Source of the DNA: Centropus unirufus
Lineage: Eukaryota > Chordata > Aves > Cuculiformes > Centropidae
NCBI GenBank assembly: GCA_013397695.1
Contig: VYZI01000405.1
Coordinates: 524,237-588,236 of the forward strand
Reading direction: 5' to 3'
Length of the DNA: 64,000 nucleotides
Of this stretch, positions 56,701 to 61,606 are shown one piece after another (the stretch's first letter is position 1; each line of letters opens with the position of its first letter). The notes beneath the pieces were generated by a model. The model was given only the letters and a program-made list of their open reading frames with translations, was not told the origin of the DNA and searched no databases. A program made the translations under genes and the position numbers.

Positions 56701-59700
56701 GTCAACCCACCACATTATTACACAATACTTCTTGTTTTTCCTTATAAGGCCTATCCTATCAGCGAATAAAATACATAAACTTTAGACACCATGGAGAAAG
56801 TGTTCTTGCAACCCCCAACCTTCTATAACTTGATTTTTTAAATTAAATACCATCTTTAAACATGGAGAGTTCCAGGGAACCTGGAATGTCAATAAAATTT
56901 GTGTAGTATGACCAAATTACTACCCCACAGACAGTCATACAATTTATATTTTATTTTACTGTCGATTCTTTTCTCAGTACCATCCAGTTCTGTCAATCTT
57001 TTTGCTGCATCCAGCTATTCTCCCTCACTGTTAATTAGTTTTTTAGCTGTTCAGGAAGAGACCATTTTAATGTTATGCATTTATATGCTACATAGCACAG
57101 TGAAACCCTGTTCACTGATTAGAGCCCTACTGGTACTACAAAAATAATTATGATACCACCCACATAAGAGGTAGTACACCAACACAGCACTTAAAAGACC
57201 ACCTGGAAGTGCTGAGGCACGCAAAAGTAATGGGGAAAATAGCTAAACAAGTTCTTTCAAATGCTTAATAAAAAATTGTCTCATTTGTGACTGGGTTGAG
57301 TTCTTTAAAATATGTCTACCCTACTTTATTAATCATTCAGTTATAATATATAGTATGACAAAAAAAAACCTGACAGAGCAAATAGTAAAATATTCCTCAC
57401 CACAAGTAATGTATTAATAGGTAGCCAAACCTCTGAACACATTTTTCTGTTTGAGACTAAGTCAGGAGCATGGTTTTAAACCTAATTATCAAGGTAACCT
57501 TTTTCCCCCTCCCTTAGGAAATCTATTGTGGTCAATCCAACACACATCAAATCCAAAATTCAAATCTAGGCTTCTTGCCAGCCATTACAGGACTAATTCC
57601 CACAACAGTCCACAGATTTTTAGCCATATTCAGTGCATAACTGAATGTATGCTTGTAGCTAAAGCACAAGGTGTTATTTGTGGTGTGGAAGCTTTCGTTT
57701 TTCATTGGCCATCCTTAAGAGCTTACAAGATTTCACTAAAAATAGCAAGCAAGCAACAGTTGCCACAAAACACAAAAAATTAAACATGGTAGCACAGATA
57801 TACTCATTTATGAACTTTCTAGATAAACCAATCAATTTTTAATAGCCCATATGCAAATAACAGGAACAGACATTTTCACAATGTTTTGCTACAGCACAGT
57901 CCAGGTGCAAAACTTGCAGCAGAAACTCAGGTCAGTCACTGTGGCAGCATCTACCTCACAGGGCAAATGCATTCCATGACATGGTGCACCACTGTGGTCT
58001 CTGGTTGTACCTCCTGGCTGCCTCCCAGCTGCATGTCAGAGCTCGTATGTTCACCGCTTCCCCTCATGCCTGGCATTTCCCTGCAAAAAAACTCTCAGTG
58101 GCATGGGGAGACACACAGTGTTCCCATCAGGGGACCAGGAATGCCAGCACACGGCAAAGATGCCTGCCTACCAGTGCAGAAGCCAGGCAAAACATGAACT
58201 GATAGACCCTGGCACAGAGAGAGGCTGGAGCTGTATCCCAGTGACATAACCGGTGTCAGCGCAAGAGCAGGAAAACAAGGGAAGCAAGATGAACACCTTC
58301 ACAATCCACAGGAAAATCAAGAATCATTGTGACTTCCTGGCTTTGGGTTAGCCAGAGAATAAAGACAAAGATTAACATTCCACTAGAGCATCATGCAAGA
58401 GAAAAAGGCAAAAAAGCTGTGTTTTTATTTGGAGAGGCCAGGTTAATGTGGTTATGGCCTACAGCTCATGCATACAAAATGCACTTGTATCACACATTCA
58501 AATCATCTCCTCTGTTAGCAGGACGCCTCCGAGAATGTGCCTTTGTGAGTTAAGCCTTTCACAGAAGAAATGTAATCTTCTCTTATATTCATAATGCCAT
58601 ATACACTATTATACACAGTGTGTATGCCTCTGGAAATGTTTTGAGTAATAGTAATTTCTATTTTATTTGCCTCTATGGGAAAAAAAGAAAATACTTTTGA
58701 GAACAAAAAATACCAACCTGCTTTTCATTCACACCTCAGTTTCCTCAGGAAATCAGAAATACTGTTTTTATCAGTTTACCTTTAGTTCACAGCTGAATCT
58801 CACCTTCACCTCTTCAGAATGAAACAAGATTAGAAGCCTATCAAGAAACTGAATTCATATATGCCTATACTATGGCATAGAAATAAATAAAGAATAGGCT
58901 AGGCTGTAGCCCTCAGTAGCACTCAGTAATGTTCTGCTAATCCTGACTGACTTCAGTTACTACATGTTCAACTTCTGCTAAACAGAGGAACTGAAAAATA
59001 TTTAGCCAATCCAGTAACACAGTATTTGTAGATTAAATAAGACATCTCTCGAGGTCTGCATCTTGTGGAGTACTCTCAGCACAGAACAATGTATTTAAAA
59101 GCATAACTGGTTGACTTAATTTACAGACTAAGCATTATTGCCTTTATAAAATTCAGGTAATATGAAGACCACCTATGAGCACAGCACTAGTCCCACCTGC
59201 TGAGCATCCCTGTTTCTCATGTATAACTGCAGAAGCCCTGCACTGCCCATTTTGGGGGAGGCACTCCAGACTGCGCTGCCTGATTCAGGTGAAGCATCAC
59301 AGCCCAGTTCTGTTTGTCTTGTGTATTCAGAACTGTAATGTCCTCGTGGAAAAAGCTCTCAGATGACCAATAAGTCCCTGTCAAAAAGCCTCAAAACAGC
59401 ATGGGCTCCAGGACACAGGGAGTTCAGGCAGAGTCAAAATGTTATTGCCAACATCCTGAATCCTGGGGCTCCACCAGTGAGCAGGCAGCCACCACACCAG
59501 CTGTACGATGCACTGTGGATCAGGGGTTCAGCAACTGGTCCAAGTGGAGCATCCTGTGGCACATCCAAGGCCACTGCTTCCCAGACACTGCAGGGCCAAG
59601 TGAAGCCAGACAGCAGAGTGCACCACACACTGGCTTCGGGACAGAGTATTAAAAGGCAAAAAACATCAATCCTACTTCCATACCATAATTTTGTACTGTT

Positions 59701-60038
59701 TATACTTTCTTGGTTTGATTTTCAACAACACTTAGCATTTGATATTGCTCCTACCTAAGATACTAATAGCTATTCCAATACTTTAATGCAAACAAACACA
59801 ATGACATTACTGGTAACCTTAGGAAATAGTGAAAGTTAGTGCAAGTATGACAATCTAATGCTCAACAGGCAAATGGCTCTAACAGGGTAAATTTTACAGA
59901 TGGAATATCCAGTCTGTCACATCCTTTACTCACCGTTTGATGACTTCGGTCACAGTAGCGCAGTCCAAAGTAATCTATCTCCACTAGGTTTAAGTGACGA
60001 AATACGTAGCCCAGGACAACTGACCCTTTCGTTGACTT
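2666..60038 (-). CDS. EPB41L4A: EPB41L4A (band 4.1-like 4A), partial gene, 14 internal coding exons
   Basis: FERM-domain protein of the band 4.1 superfamily. These proteins link membrane proteins and lipids to the cortical cytoskeleton, and the human gene has been reported as responsive to beta-catenin/TCF. Seen here: 14 exons, all GT-AG, with continuous phase, giving 418 codons plus 2 bases. The order is F1 lobe, F2 lobe (YQFFLQVKQDVLQGRLPC), F3 lobe (GLTPIGVVVY, then WPRITKVHF, then CKHLWKC and EHHTFFR), the FERM-adjacent segment and a basic tail (PYSRRRNPS, QPVRRR). Comparison with the human protein is from memory but is near-identical over long blocks, which separates it from EPB41L4B and EPB41L5. 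The start exon and the last tail exons are outside the window. The listed span includes introns; exons are itemised separately. Confidence 0.96.
2780..4826 (-). other. EPB41L4A intron, 2.0 kb
   Basis: It contains a short CA-rich simple repeat at 2875-2896 next to alternating purine-pyrimidine sequence. A 106-codon plus-strand ORF at 4134-4454 has no recognisable domain. Nothing else is evident. Confidence 0.78.
2875..2896. repeat. CA-rich simple repeat
   Basis: Imperfect CA/TACA repeat within an intron, next to alternating purine-pyrimidine sequence (GCATGCACCTGCGTGCATGC). Confidence 0.75.
4827..4910 (-). CDS. EPB41L4A: EPB41L4A coding exon, tail
   Basis: An 84-base exon, phase 2 to 2. It completes Ser and codes FKKVKNENSPETQRSKTSAP then WEENGPQ and two bases of Ser. 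FKK(A/V)KNENSP(D/E)TQRSK and APWEENGPQ match human. The segment is charged and Ser/Thr-rich with no fold evident. The acceptor is CTTTTATTTAG and the donor GTAAGGCA. Length is a multiple of three and both phases are equal, so this is a possible cassette exon. Confidence 0.95.
5292..5336. other. Assembly gap, 45 N
   Basis: A run of 45 undetermined bases in the intron, about 380 bases from the exon at 4827-4910. It does not affect the coding sequence. Confidence 0.99.
8684..8833 (+). repeat. Diverged direct repeat, copy 1
   Basis: It shares AATTTAATAACTATGGCTTC and TATTAGAATGGTAAAG plus TGTAAGCAACGCA with the copy at 9510-9645, in the same orientation and 826 bases away. I do not recognise the family. 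The sequence before and after the repeat does not match between copies, so it is not part of a larger visible tandem duplication. Confidence 0.85.
9074..9155 (-). CDS. EPB41L4A: EPB41L4A coding exon, tail (NGENEGT block)
   Basis: An 82-base exon, phase 1 to 2. It completes Gly and codes SKNMSQITTNGENEGTTKII then APSPVK and two bases of Ser. NGENEGT and KIIAPSPVK match human closely, while the region before it is shorter than human and has drifted, as expected for a disordered tail. The acceptor TTTTATTTTTTAG follows a long T tract, and the donor is GTATGTGT. Two copies of a diverged direct repeat lie on either side in the introns (8684-8833 and 9510-9645). Confidence 0.93.
9510..9645 (+). repeat. 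Diverged direct repeat, copy 2
   Basis: Second copy of the repeat at 8684-8833, with a deletion of about 15 bases relative to it. The EPB41L4A exon at 9074-9155 lies between the two copies. Confidence 0.85.
11133..11708 (+). mobile_element. CR1 LINE, 3' fragment (sense on plus)
   Basis: The 3' end of a chicken-repeat-1 LINE: the end of the reverse-transcriptase ORF (CTGGCACTGGTGAGG, then TTGGTGAAAGGTCTGGAGCAC, then GGAACTGGGATTTTTTAGCC) followed by the 3' UTR (CCTTCCCTGGAGGTGTT, then GACCCGAAGGTCTTTTCCAA) and the ATTCTATAGTTCTGTGA tail at 11690-11706. The copy is 5'-truncated, as usual for CR1, and diverged. CR1 is the dominant retrotransposon of birds and other reptiles. Confidence 0.92.
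17387..17496 (-). CDS. EPB41L4A: EPB41L4A coding exon, FA end and start of tail
   Basis: A 110-base exon, phase 2 to 1. It codes (S)RASFQMTRDPSVQLPRPDQ, then CIERSRSKTYPKRTQQT and one base of Gly. It matches human around LSIQLPRPDQ and TRSRSKTYPKR. RSRSK and KR runs start the basic, Ser-rich tail. The acceptor is TTTTCAACTAG, immediately followed by CAG, so a NAGNAG choice exists (alternative start 17493). The product SRASF replaces human SGRTA and is one residue shorter. The donor is the consensus GTAAGTCA. Confidence 0.94.
17936..18085 (-). mobile_element. CR1 LINE 3' end fragment (minus)
   Basis: The reverse complement of a CR1 3' UTR. On the plus strand it reads GAATCAAAGAATAATTTATA, then GAAAAGACCTTTAAGATCAT, then CCAAGTCCACCACTAAA, then TTTTAAATACCTCCAGGAATGG. 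It is heavily 5'-truncated and diverged, and has the same orientation as the host gene. Confidence 0.88.
19575..20555 (+). mobile_element. CR1 LINE with large internal deletion (sense on plus)
   Basis: The left part (about 19575-19985) matches the region between endonuclease and reverse transcriptase of CR1 ORF2, including the equivalents of GTGGGCC and TACTCAA. The right part (about 19998-20555) is the 3' end of ORF2 and the 3' UTR, with TGGACTTGATCTCAAACG and the tail ATTCTATGATTCTA. The central RT portion, which a continuous copy would have, is absent. Many stops and frameshifts make it non-functional. Confidence 0.85.
20556..20595 (+). mobile_element. Short second CR1-like 3' tail
   Basis: Directly after the preceding CR1 tail, the sequence TCAAGATCCTTCCCACCC followed by ATTCTATGAGA resembles another CR1 3' end. 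It is either a tail remnant of an older copy into which the larger one inserted, or a local duplication. It is short, so support is limited. Confidence 0.5.
21995..21995. other. Single undetermined base
   Basis: One N in the intron, 59 bases beyond the donor side of the exon at 22054-22131. Confidence 0.99.
22054..22131 (-). CDS. EPB41L4A: EPB41L4A coding exon, FERM-adjacent segment
   Basis: A 78-base exon, phase 2 to 2. It completes Arg and codes VPENESNSLSRKFSKFGSIG then YKHRY and two bases of Ser. It matches the human run from MPENESNSLSRK to KFGSIRYKHRYS. This is the FERM-adjacent (FA) region that follows F3 and in some 4.1 proteins is a phosphorylation-controlled segment. The acceptor AACTACGTAG lacks a long pyrimidine run directly before it, but T-rich sequence lies slightly upstream. 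The donor is GTGAATTT. Exon length is a multiple of three, so skipping would keep frame. Confidence 0.94.
22132..23057 (-). other. EPB41L4A intron, 0.93 kb
   Basis: Intron between the last F3 exon and the FERM-adjacent exon. I see no recognisable repeat. Confidence 0.8.
23058..23149 (-). CDS. EPB41L4A: EPB41L4A coding exon, F3 C-terminal helix
   Basis: A 92-base exon, phase 0 to 2, coding CNETSFFFEARNKVTCKHLW, then KCCVEHHTFF and two bases of Arg. The end C-K-x-L-W-K-x-C-x-E-H-H-x-F-F-R is the hallmark of the last F3 strand and alpha-helix in band 4.1 and PTPN3/4-like FERM domains. The acceptor is TTTGTTTTCAG and the donor is GTGAGTGA. A Ser-Lys-Thr-Ala run in human is Asn-Lys-Val-Thr here. 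This exon closes the FERM domain proper. Confidence 0.95.
24511..24526. repeat. (AC)8 microsatellite
   Basis: Eight AC units preceded by an A-rich stretch; intronic. Confidence 0.9.
28003..28560 (-). mobile_element. CR1 LINE 3' fragment (minus)
   Basis: On the plus strand it starts TCATAGAATGGCCTGATTTG and continues through the standard reverse-complement CR1 3' UTR and ORF2 end: CTTGACAGCGTTACTGCTTC, then AAAAACCTTTTCCTAATATC, then GTTGCCAGGAAAAAGAGACC, then GGGGATGCACCAGGGCAGAG. It is 5'-truncated near 28560. It belongs to a different subfamily from the 11133 copy, judging by its 3' UTR. Minus-strand ORFs at 28040-28373 are decayed CR1 reading frame and antisense, not genes. Confidence 0.9.
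33377..33440 (-). CDS. EPB41L4A: EPB41L4A coding exon, F3 lobe
   Basis: A 64-base exon, phase 2 to 0. It completes Trp, then codes PRITKVHFRETQFELRVLGK and D. The Trp-Pro-x-Ile-x-Lys-x-x-Phe pattern followed by F-x-L-x-V forms the central strands of the FERM F3 lobe, the surface that usually binds short peptide tails of membrane partners. The acceptor CAATGTTACAG has a T-rich tract upstream (rc of 33441-33465). The donor is GTAAGTTT. One change against human is Arg for Lys in VHF(K/R)ETQ. Confidence 0.95.
33441..33772 (-). other. EPB41L4A intron, 332 bases
   Basis: The shortest intron in the window, separating the two F3-lobe exons. It is AT-rich and contains no recognisable element. Confidence 0.85.
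33773..33861 (-). CDS. EPB41L4A: EPB41L4A coding exon, F3 lobe start
   Basis: An 89-base exon, phase 0 to 2, coding GENKSEYFLGLTPIGVVVY then RNKKQVGKYF and two bases of Trp. This is the first beta-strand pair of the F3 (PH/PTB-like) lobe. L-G-L-T-P-x-G-V-V-V-Y is nearly invariant in this subgroup; Ile and Arg here replace human Val and Lys. The acceptor is TTTTCTAG and the donor GTATGTAT. Only 332 bases separate it from the next exon, the shortest intron in the window. Confidence 0.95.
33862..35988 (-). other. EPB41L4A intron, 2.1 kb
   Basis: Intron between the F2-end exon and the F3-start exon. It has short poly-A runs near 34981-34992 and 35299-35314 and nothing else that I recognise. Confidence 0.78.
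35989..36076 (-). CDS. EPB41L4A: EPB41L4A coding exon, F2-F3 linker
   Basis: An 88-base exon, phase 2 to 0. It completes Val and codes GQVPAEAESNYLGVAKSLEM then YGVDLHPVY. The block KSLEMYGVDLHPVY is the conserved end of F2 in FERM proteins. The acceptor is ATTTGTTTACAG and the donor is the consensus GTAAGTAT. Two residues are unusual against human AELNYLRTAK: Ser (codon TCG) at the usual Leu, and Gly-Val at the usual Arg-Thr. An assembly gap begins 220 bases upstream on the plus strand but does not touch the exon. Confidence 0.95.
36296..36465. other. Assembly gap, 170 N
   Basis: A run of 170 undetermined bases in the intron, 220 bases from the acceptor of the exon at 35989-36076. Any ORF crossing it is meaningless. 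Confidence 0.99.
41702..41842 (+). mobile_element. MIR-like SINE fossil
   Basis: The sequence ACTATTATTCCCATTTTACA, then ACTGAGGCATGG, then GCAATTTGTCTAAGATTATG, then AACTGAACTCACAGATTTCT follows the conserved core and 3' half of MIR elements (CCCATTTTACAGATGAGGAA and the GGTCACACAG region, diverged). MIR-type SINEs predate the mammal-reptile split and survive as rare old copies in birds. It is well decayed, as expected for that age. Confidence 0.7.
42116..42236 (-). CDS. EPB41L4A: EPB41L4A coding exon, F2 lobe end
   Basis: A 121-base exon, phase 1 to 2. It codes (S)ELGDYDPYKHTAGYVSEYR, then FVPDQKEELEDAIERIHKTL and two bases of Val. ELGDYDP and YVSEYRFVPDQ are diagnostic of the 4.1-like 4/5 subgroup. 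The acceptor is GTGTCTTCTAG. Two overlapping donors exist at the 3' end, CTG|GTGTAAGA and CTGGT|GTAAGA. Only the second (exon end 42116) keeps the frame with the next exon, giving L-V-G-Q where human has L-M-G-Q. If splicing did not occur, the frame would stop at the TAA two bases beyond this exon end. Confidence 0.95.
42237..44101 (-). other. EPB41L4A intron, 1.9 kb
   Basis: Intron between the two F2-lobe exons. I see no recognisable element. Confidence 0.78.
44102..44199 (-). CDS. EPB41L4A: EPB41L4A coding exon, F2 lobe start
   Basis: A 98-base exon, phase 2 to 1, coding (R)YQFFLQVKQDVLQGRLPC, then SVSTAAQLGAYVIQ and the first base of Ser. It carries the FERM family signature in which Arg-Tyr-x-Phe-Phe-Leu-Gln-x-Lys-x-Asp is followed by Gly-Arg-Leu-x-Cys, the first helices of the acyl-CoA-binding-protein-like F2 lobe. 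The acceptor is TCTCTGTTCTAG. The donor is GTAAGTCT, placed so that exon-final T plus CT from the next exon makes Ser, giving QSELGDYDP as in human. Confidence 0.96.
44918..44963. repeat. 23-base tandem duplication
   Basis: Two identical adjacent copies of a 23-base unit starting TGGGAAATC and ending ATGCTGTT, at 44918-44940 and 44941-44963. Identity suggests a recent slippage or an assembly artefact. Confidence 0.95.
46250..46254. repeat. Target-site duplication, left copy (ACATC)
   Basis: Identical to 46860-46864 on the other side of the LTR. A length of five bases is common for several ERV classes, including ERV-L-like elements. Confidence 0.8.
46255..46859 (+). mobile_element. Solo LTR of an avian endogenous retrovirus, perfect 5-base TSD
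   Basis: A 605-base element starting TGTGCTGGTTTTGACTGG and ending GGGTTGAACCACA, so it has the TG...CA ends of a retroviral LTR. It is flanked by ACATC at 46250-46254 and 46860-46864, a perfect 5-base target-site duplication. A TATAAAAA box is at 46511-46518 and an ATTAAA polyadenylation-type signal at 46740-46745, in the right order for a plus-strand LTR. No gag, pol or env sequence lies beside it, so it is a solo LTR left by recombination. It is antisense to the host gene. I recognise the family as common in birds; the class is not certain. Confidence 0.87.
46860..46864. repeat. Target-site duplication, right copy (ACATC)
   Basis: Matches 46250-46254 exactly and directly follows the terminal CA of the LTR. 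Confidence 0.8.
48397..48475 (-). CDS. EPB41L4A: EPB41L4A coding exon, F1-F2 junction
   Basis: A 79-base exon, phase 1 to 2. It completes Thr, then codes GPPYTLYFGIKFYAEDPCKL and KEEIT, ending with the first two bases of Arg. The pattern L-Y-F-x-I-K-F-Y followed by D-P-x-x-L-x-E-E-I-T-R is the classic end of F1 and entry into the F2 helical lobe. The acceptor TATTTCTTCCCTCAG is strong. The donor AAG|GTACAG is weaker than the other donors in the gene. The sequence is identical to human as far as I can recall. Confidence 0.95.
48476..49534 (-). other. EPB41L4A intron, 1.06 kb
   Basis: AT-rich intron between the two F1-lobe exons. It has no recognisable repeat or gene. Confidence 0.8.
49535..49586 (-). 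CDS. EPB41L4A: EPB41L4A coding exon, F1 lobe (52-base mini-exon)
   Basis: A short exon of 52 bases, phase 0 to 1, coding YWLDPAKTLADHKELIN plus the first base of a Thr codon. W-L-D-P-x-K is the standard F1 motif in band 4.1 FERM domains. The acceptor is TTATCGGTCTCACAG and the donor GTACGTAT. The next exon supplies CT to complete ACT (Thr), matching the human NTGPPYTLYF junction. Asp replaces a human Glu in LA(E/D)HKEL. It is too short to be found as an ORF and was recognised by family similarity. Confidence 0.94.
52458..52476. repeat. CATA-type simple repeat
   Basis: Imperfect CATA tetranucleotide run within an intron. Confidence 0.7.
55736..56714 (+). mobile_element. Solo LTR of a second avian endogenous retrovirus family
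   Basis: About 979 bases, starting TGTTGTATCTTAAATTG and ending CCAGGGTCAACCCACCACA, again with TG...CA ends. The interior has the purine-rich, repeated GGAGCAG / CCATGG modules of a long LTR family that I recognise as widespread in birds, including two 21-base tandem units at 56240-56281. An AATAAA signal at 56524-56529 fits plus-strand orientation. The flanks are TTATA (left) and TTATT (right), an imperfect duplication. There is no internal retroviral sequence beside it. It is antisense to the host gene. The longest ORF of the window (minus strand, 55753-56373) lies wholly inside it and is not a real gene. Confidence 0.83.
59934..60038 (-). CDS. EPB41L4A: EPB41L4A coding exon, F1 lobe (first exon in window)
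   Basis: A 105-base exon, phase 0 to 0, coding 35 residues from KSTKGSVVL to LRYCDRSHQT. The core NLVEIDYFGLRYCDRSHQT is the F1 (ubiquitin-like) lobe block of band 4.1 proteins. The acceptor is CTTTCCCACAG and the donor is GTGAGTAA. By comparison with human it starts near residue 34, so an upstream exon with the start codon and about 33 residues is expected beyond base 64000; I searched 60039-64000 and did not find it. The segment GYVFRHL differs from human DHVFHHV, as expected for a loop that tolerates change. Confidence 0.95.
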
Positions 60039-60380
60039 CTGTGGGAAAGAATTTACAGAGTCTTTTCACAAAGATCCTCTGCCATTGTCAGCTATTTGCA
60101 GTGGCATTCATGCATTCAGCTAGCTTTGTCTAAAAAACAAAAGGGGCAGTTCCTAGTGCCTTTAGCAAAAATTTCAGCTGTACAGAAGAAAATATGTTGT
60201 CCTGATACATGTTTAATCAATGAATCTGTAAATACTATCAGGTGGCTGGTAGGTCAATAGTTAGAAAATACAAAACAAACAAAAGAAAACACTGAAGTGT
60301 ACTTGCATAAGATGATACTGGTGGACCTAGCATTTTTCTAGAAATTTTCTATTCTCTGATTAAAATTCTAAACCCCATAA

Positions 60381-60480
60381 CTAATTCTAATTCTAATTCT
60401 AATTCTAATTCTAATTCTAATTCTAATTCTAATTCTAATTCTAATTCTAATTCTAATTCTAATTCTAATTCTAATTCTAA
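60381..60480. repeat. Perfect CTAATT hexanucleotide microsatellite, 100 bases
   Basis: Sixteen full units plus four bases of CTAATT with no interruption, in the intron 343 bases upstream (gene sense) of the first visible exon. The lack of any mismatch suggests recent expansion and likely length variation between individuals. It could also be slightly miscounted in the assembly. Confidence 0.97.
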
Positions 60481-61462
60481 AATCAAACTCTTCCTTCCAG
60501 TACAGGCCCATTACTAAAGCTATGGCAATGAACATCTTGATGCAAAACTTTGCCCTTACAATCTACATTACAGATCACTAGCTGCTTGGCTCCTATTCTT
60601 TGTACAGAAAGTTGGGTTTTATTTGTTTTCTTTTGATTTTTTTCATAGCAGAATTGAGAGCAATTCAACACCCTGAGTTCAAATAATTCCATTGTTTTCT
60701 TTAACAGTACTTCATTGAGGGTCTACACAAGTATTTGCAAACAGTGCTCGGATCAATATTACAAAAAACATTATATTGTTACATACTCTATACATTATAG
60801 ACCACTCATTTCTACCCAAATGTGTCTATTTGTTGTTTCACCTGGAAGCCAAAAACAAACACATTAGGAACACTGAAAAAAATTGCACAGACTGATCCCT
60901 CCATCAGTTAAGAGTGTTTCACTATTACAGCTCCACATTCAAGAAAATATGGACATAACTAGATTTTGGTTAACTGCTTCATATGTACATTCATGCATAT
61001 ACTCATAGGCACTAAAGTATCAATGCATAACAAAATTTCCCTAGATAATCACACAATACTGAAGAGCACACATGTATTTGAAAGATGCAATGTCAACAAC
61101 CAATTCACAATGGATGTGATTTCATAAACCGATCTCAATCCTATTTTATCCTCTAGATTTCAGCAAAATCACCAGAGAAAAAAAAAAAAAAAACAAAAAA
61201 ACAGGAAAAGGAAGCTCTGAGATATTGTTTGTGACATTTTACTTTAGTCTACAAACAATTTCAAAATTATAATGGCATTAGAATTCAAAATCATTTATTT
61301 GAGCTTTGCCAGAGAAGTATCGGTCACATAATGACAGAGAAGATGCATCCATTCTTTTTCAGCAGGTGCATTTCGCCGGGGTTTGTAACTAGTCACGCAG
61401 GCAGGGCAAATACAACAATTTCAGATGGCTACTCTGAAAGCAAGCCATGACAAGGCAAACAT

Positions 61463-61606
61463 GCCAGGAAGGTGGCTGTGTCACCATCCCTGGAGGTGTT
61501 TAAAAGATGGGTAGATGAATTGTTTAGGGATGTGGTGTAGGGGTGGACAGGTATGTTTGGACACAATGATCTCAAAGGTCTTTTCCAACTTGGTGAGTCT
61601 GTGATC
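61463..61606 (+). mobile_element. CR1 LINE 3' end fragment (plus)
   Basis: About 144 bases of CR1 3' UTR: CACCATCCCTGGAGGTGTTT, then GATGTGGTGTAGGGGTGGAC, then ATGATCTCAAAGGTCTTTTC, ending in a degenerate tail TGAGTCTGTGATCT. It is strongly 5'-truncated. Confidence 0.9.

Larger units (their letters stand above)
49587..59933 (-). other. EPB41L4A intron, 10.3 kb, with a solo LTR
   Basis: The longest complete intron in the window. The recognised content is the solo LTR at 55736-56714 and a small CATA-rich simple repeat at 52458-52476. The stretches 57880-58260 and 59360-59640 are GC-richer than their surroundings and carry chance ORFs on the plus strand, but I recognise no domain or repeat family in them. 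I see nothing else I can name. Confidence 0.75.

Noticed and set aside
59363..59758. 131-codon plus-strand ORF with GC-richer sequence
   Set aside because: No recognisable domain, no splice or promoter context, and competing open frames on both strands. It is antisense to an intron of EPB41L4A.
60360..60480. Possible interstitial telomere repeat
   Set aside because: The unit is CTAATT. Apart from one stray AACCCC just before the array there is no CCCTAA unit, so it is a plain microsatellite.
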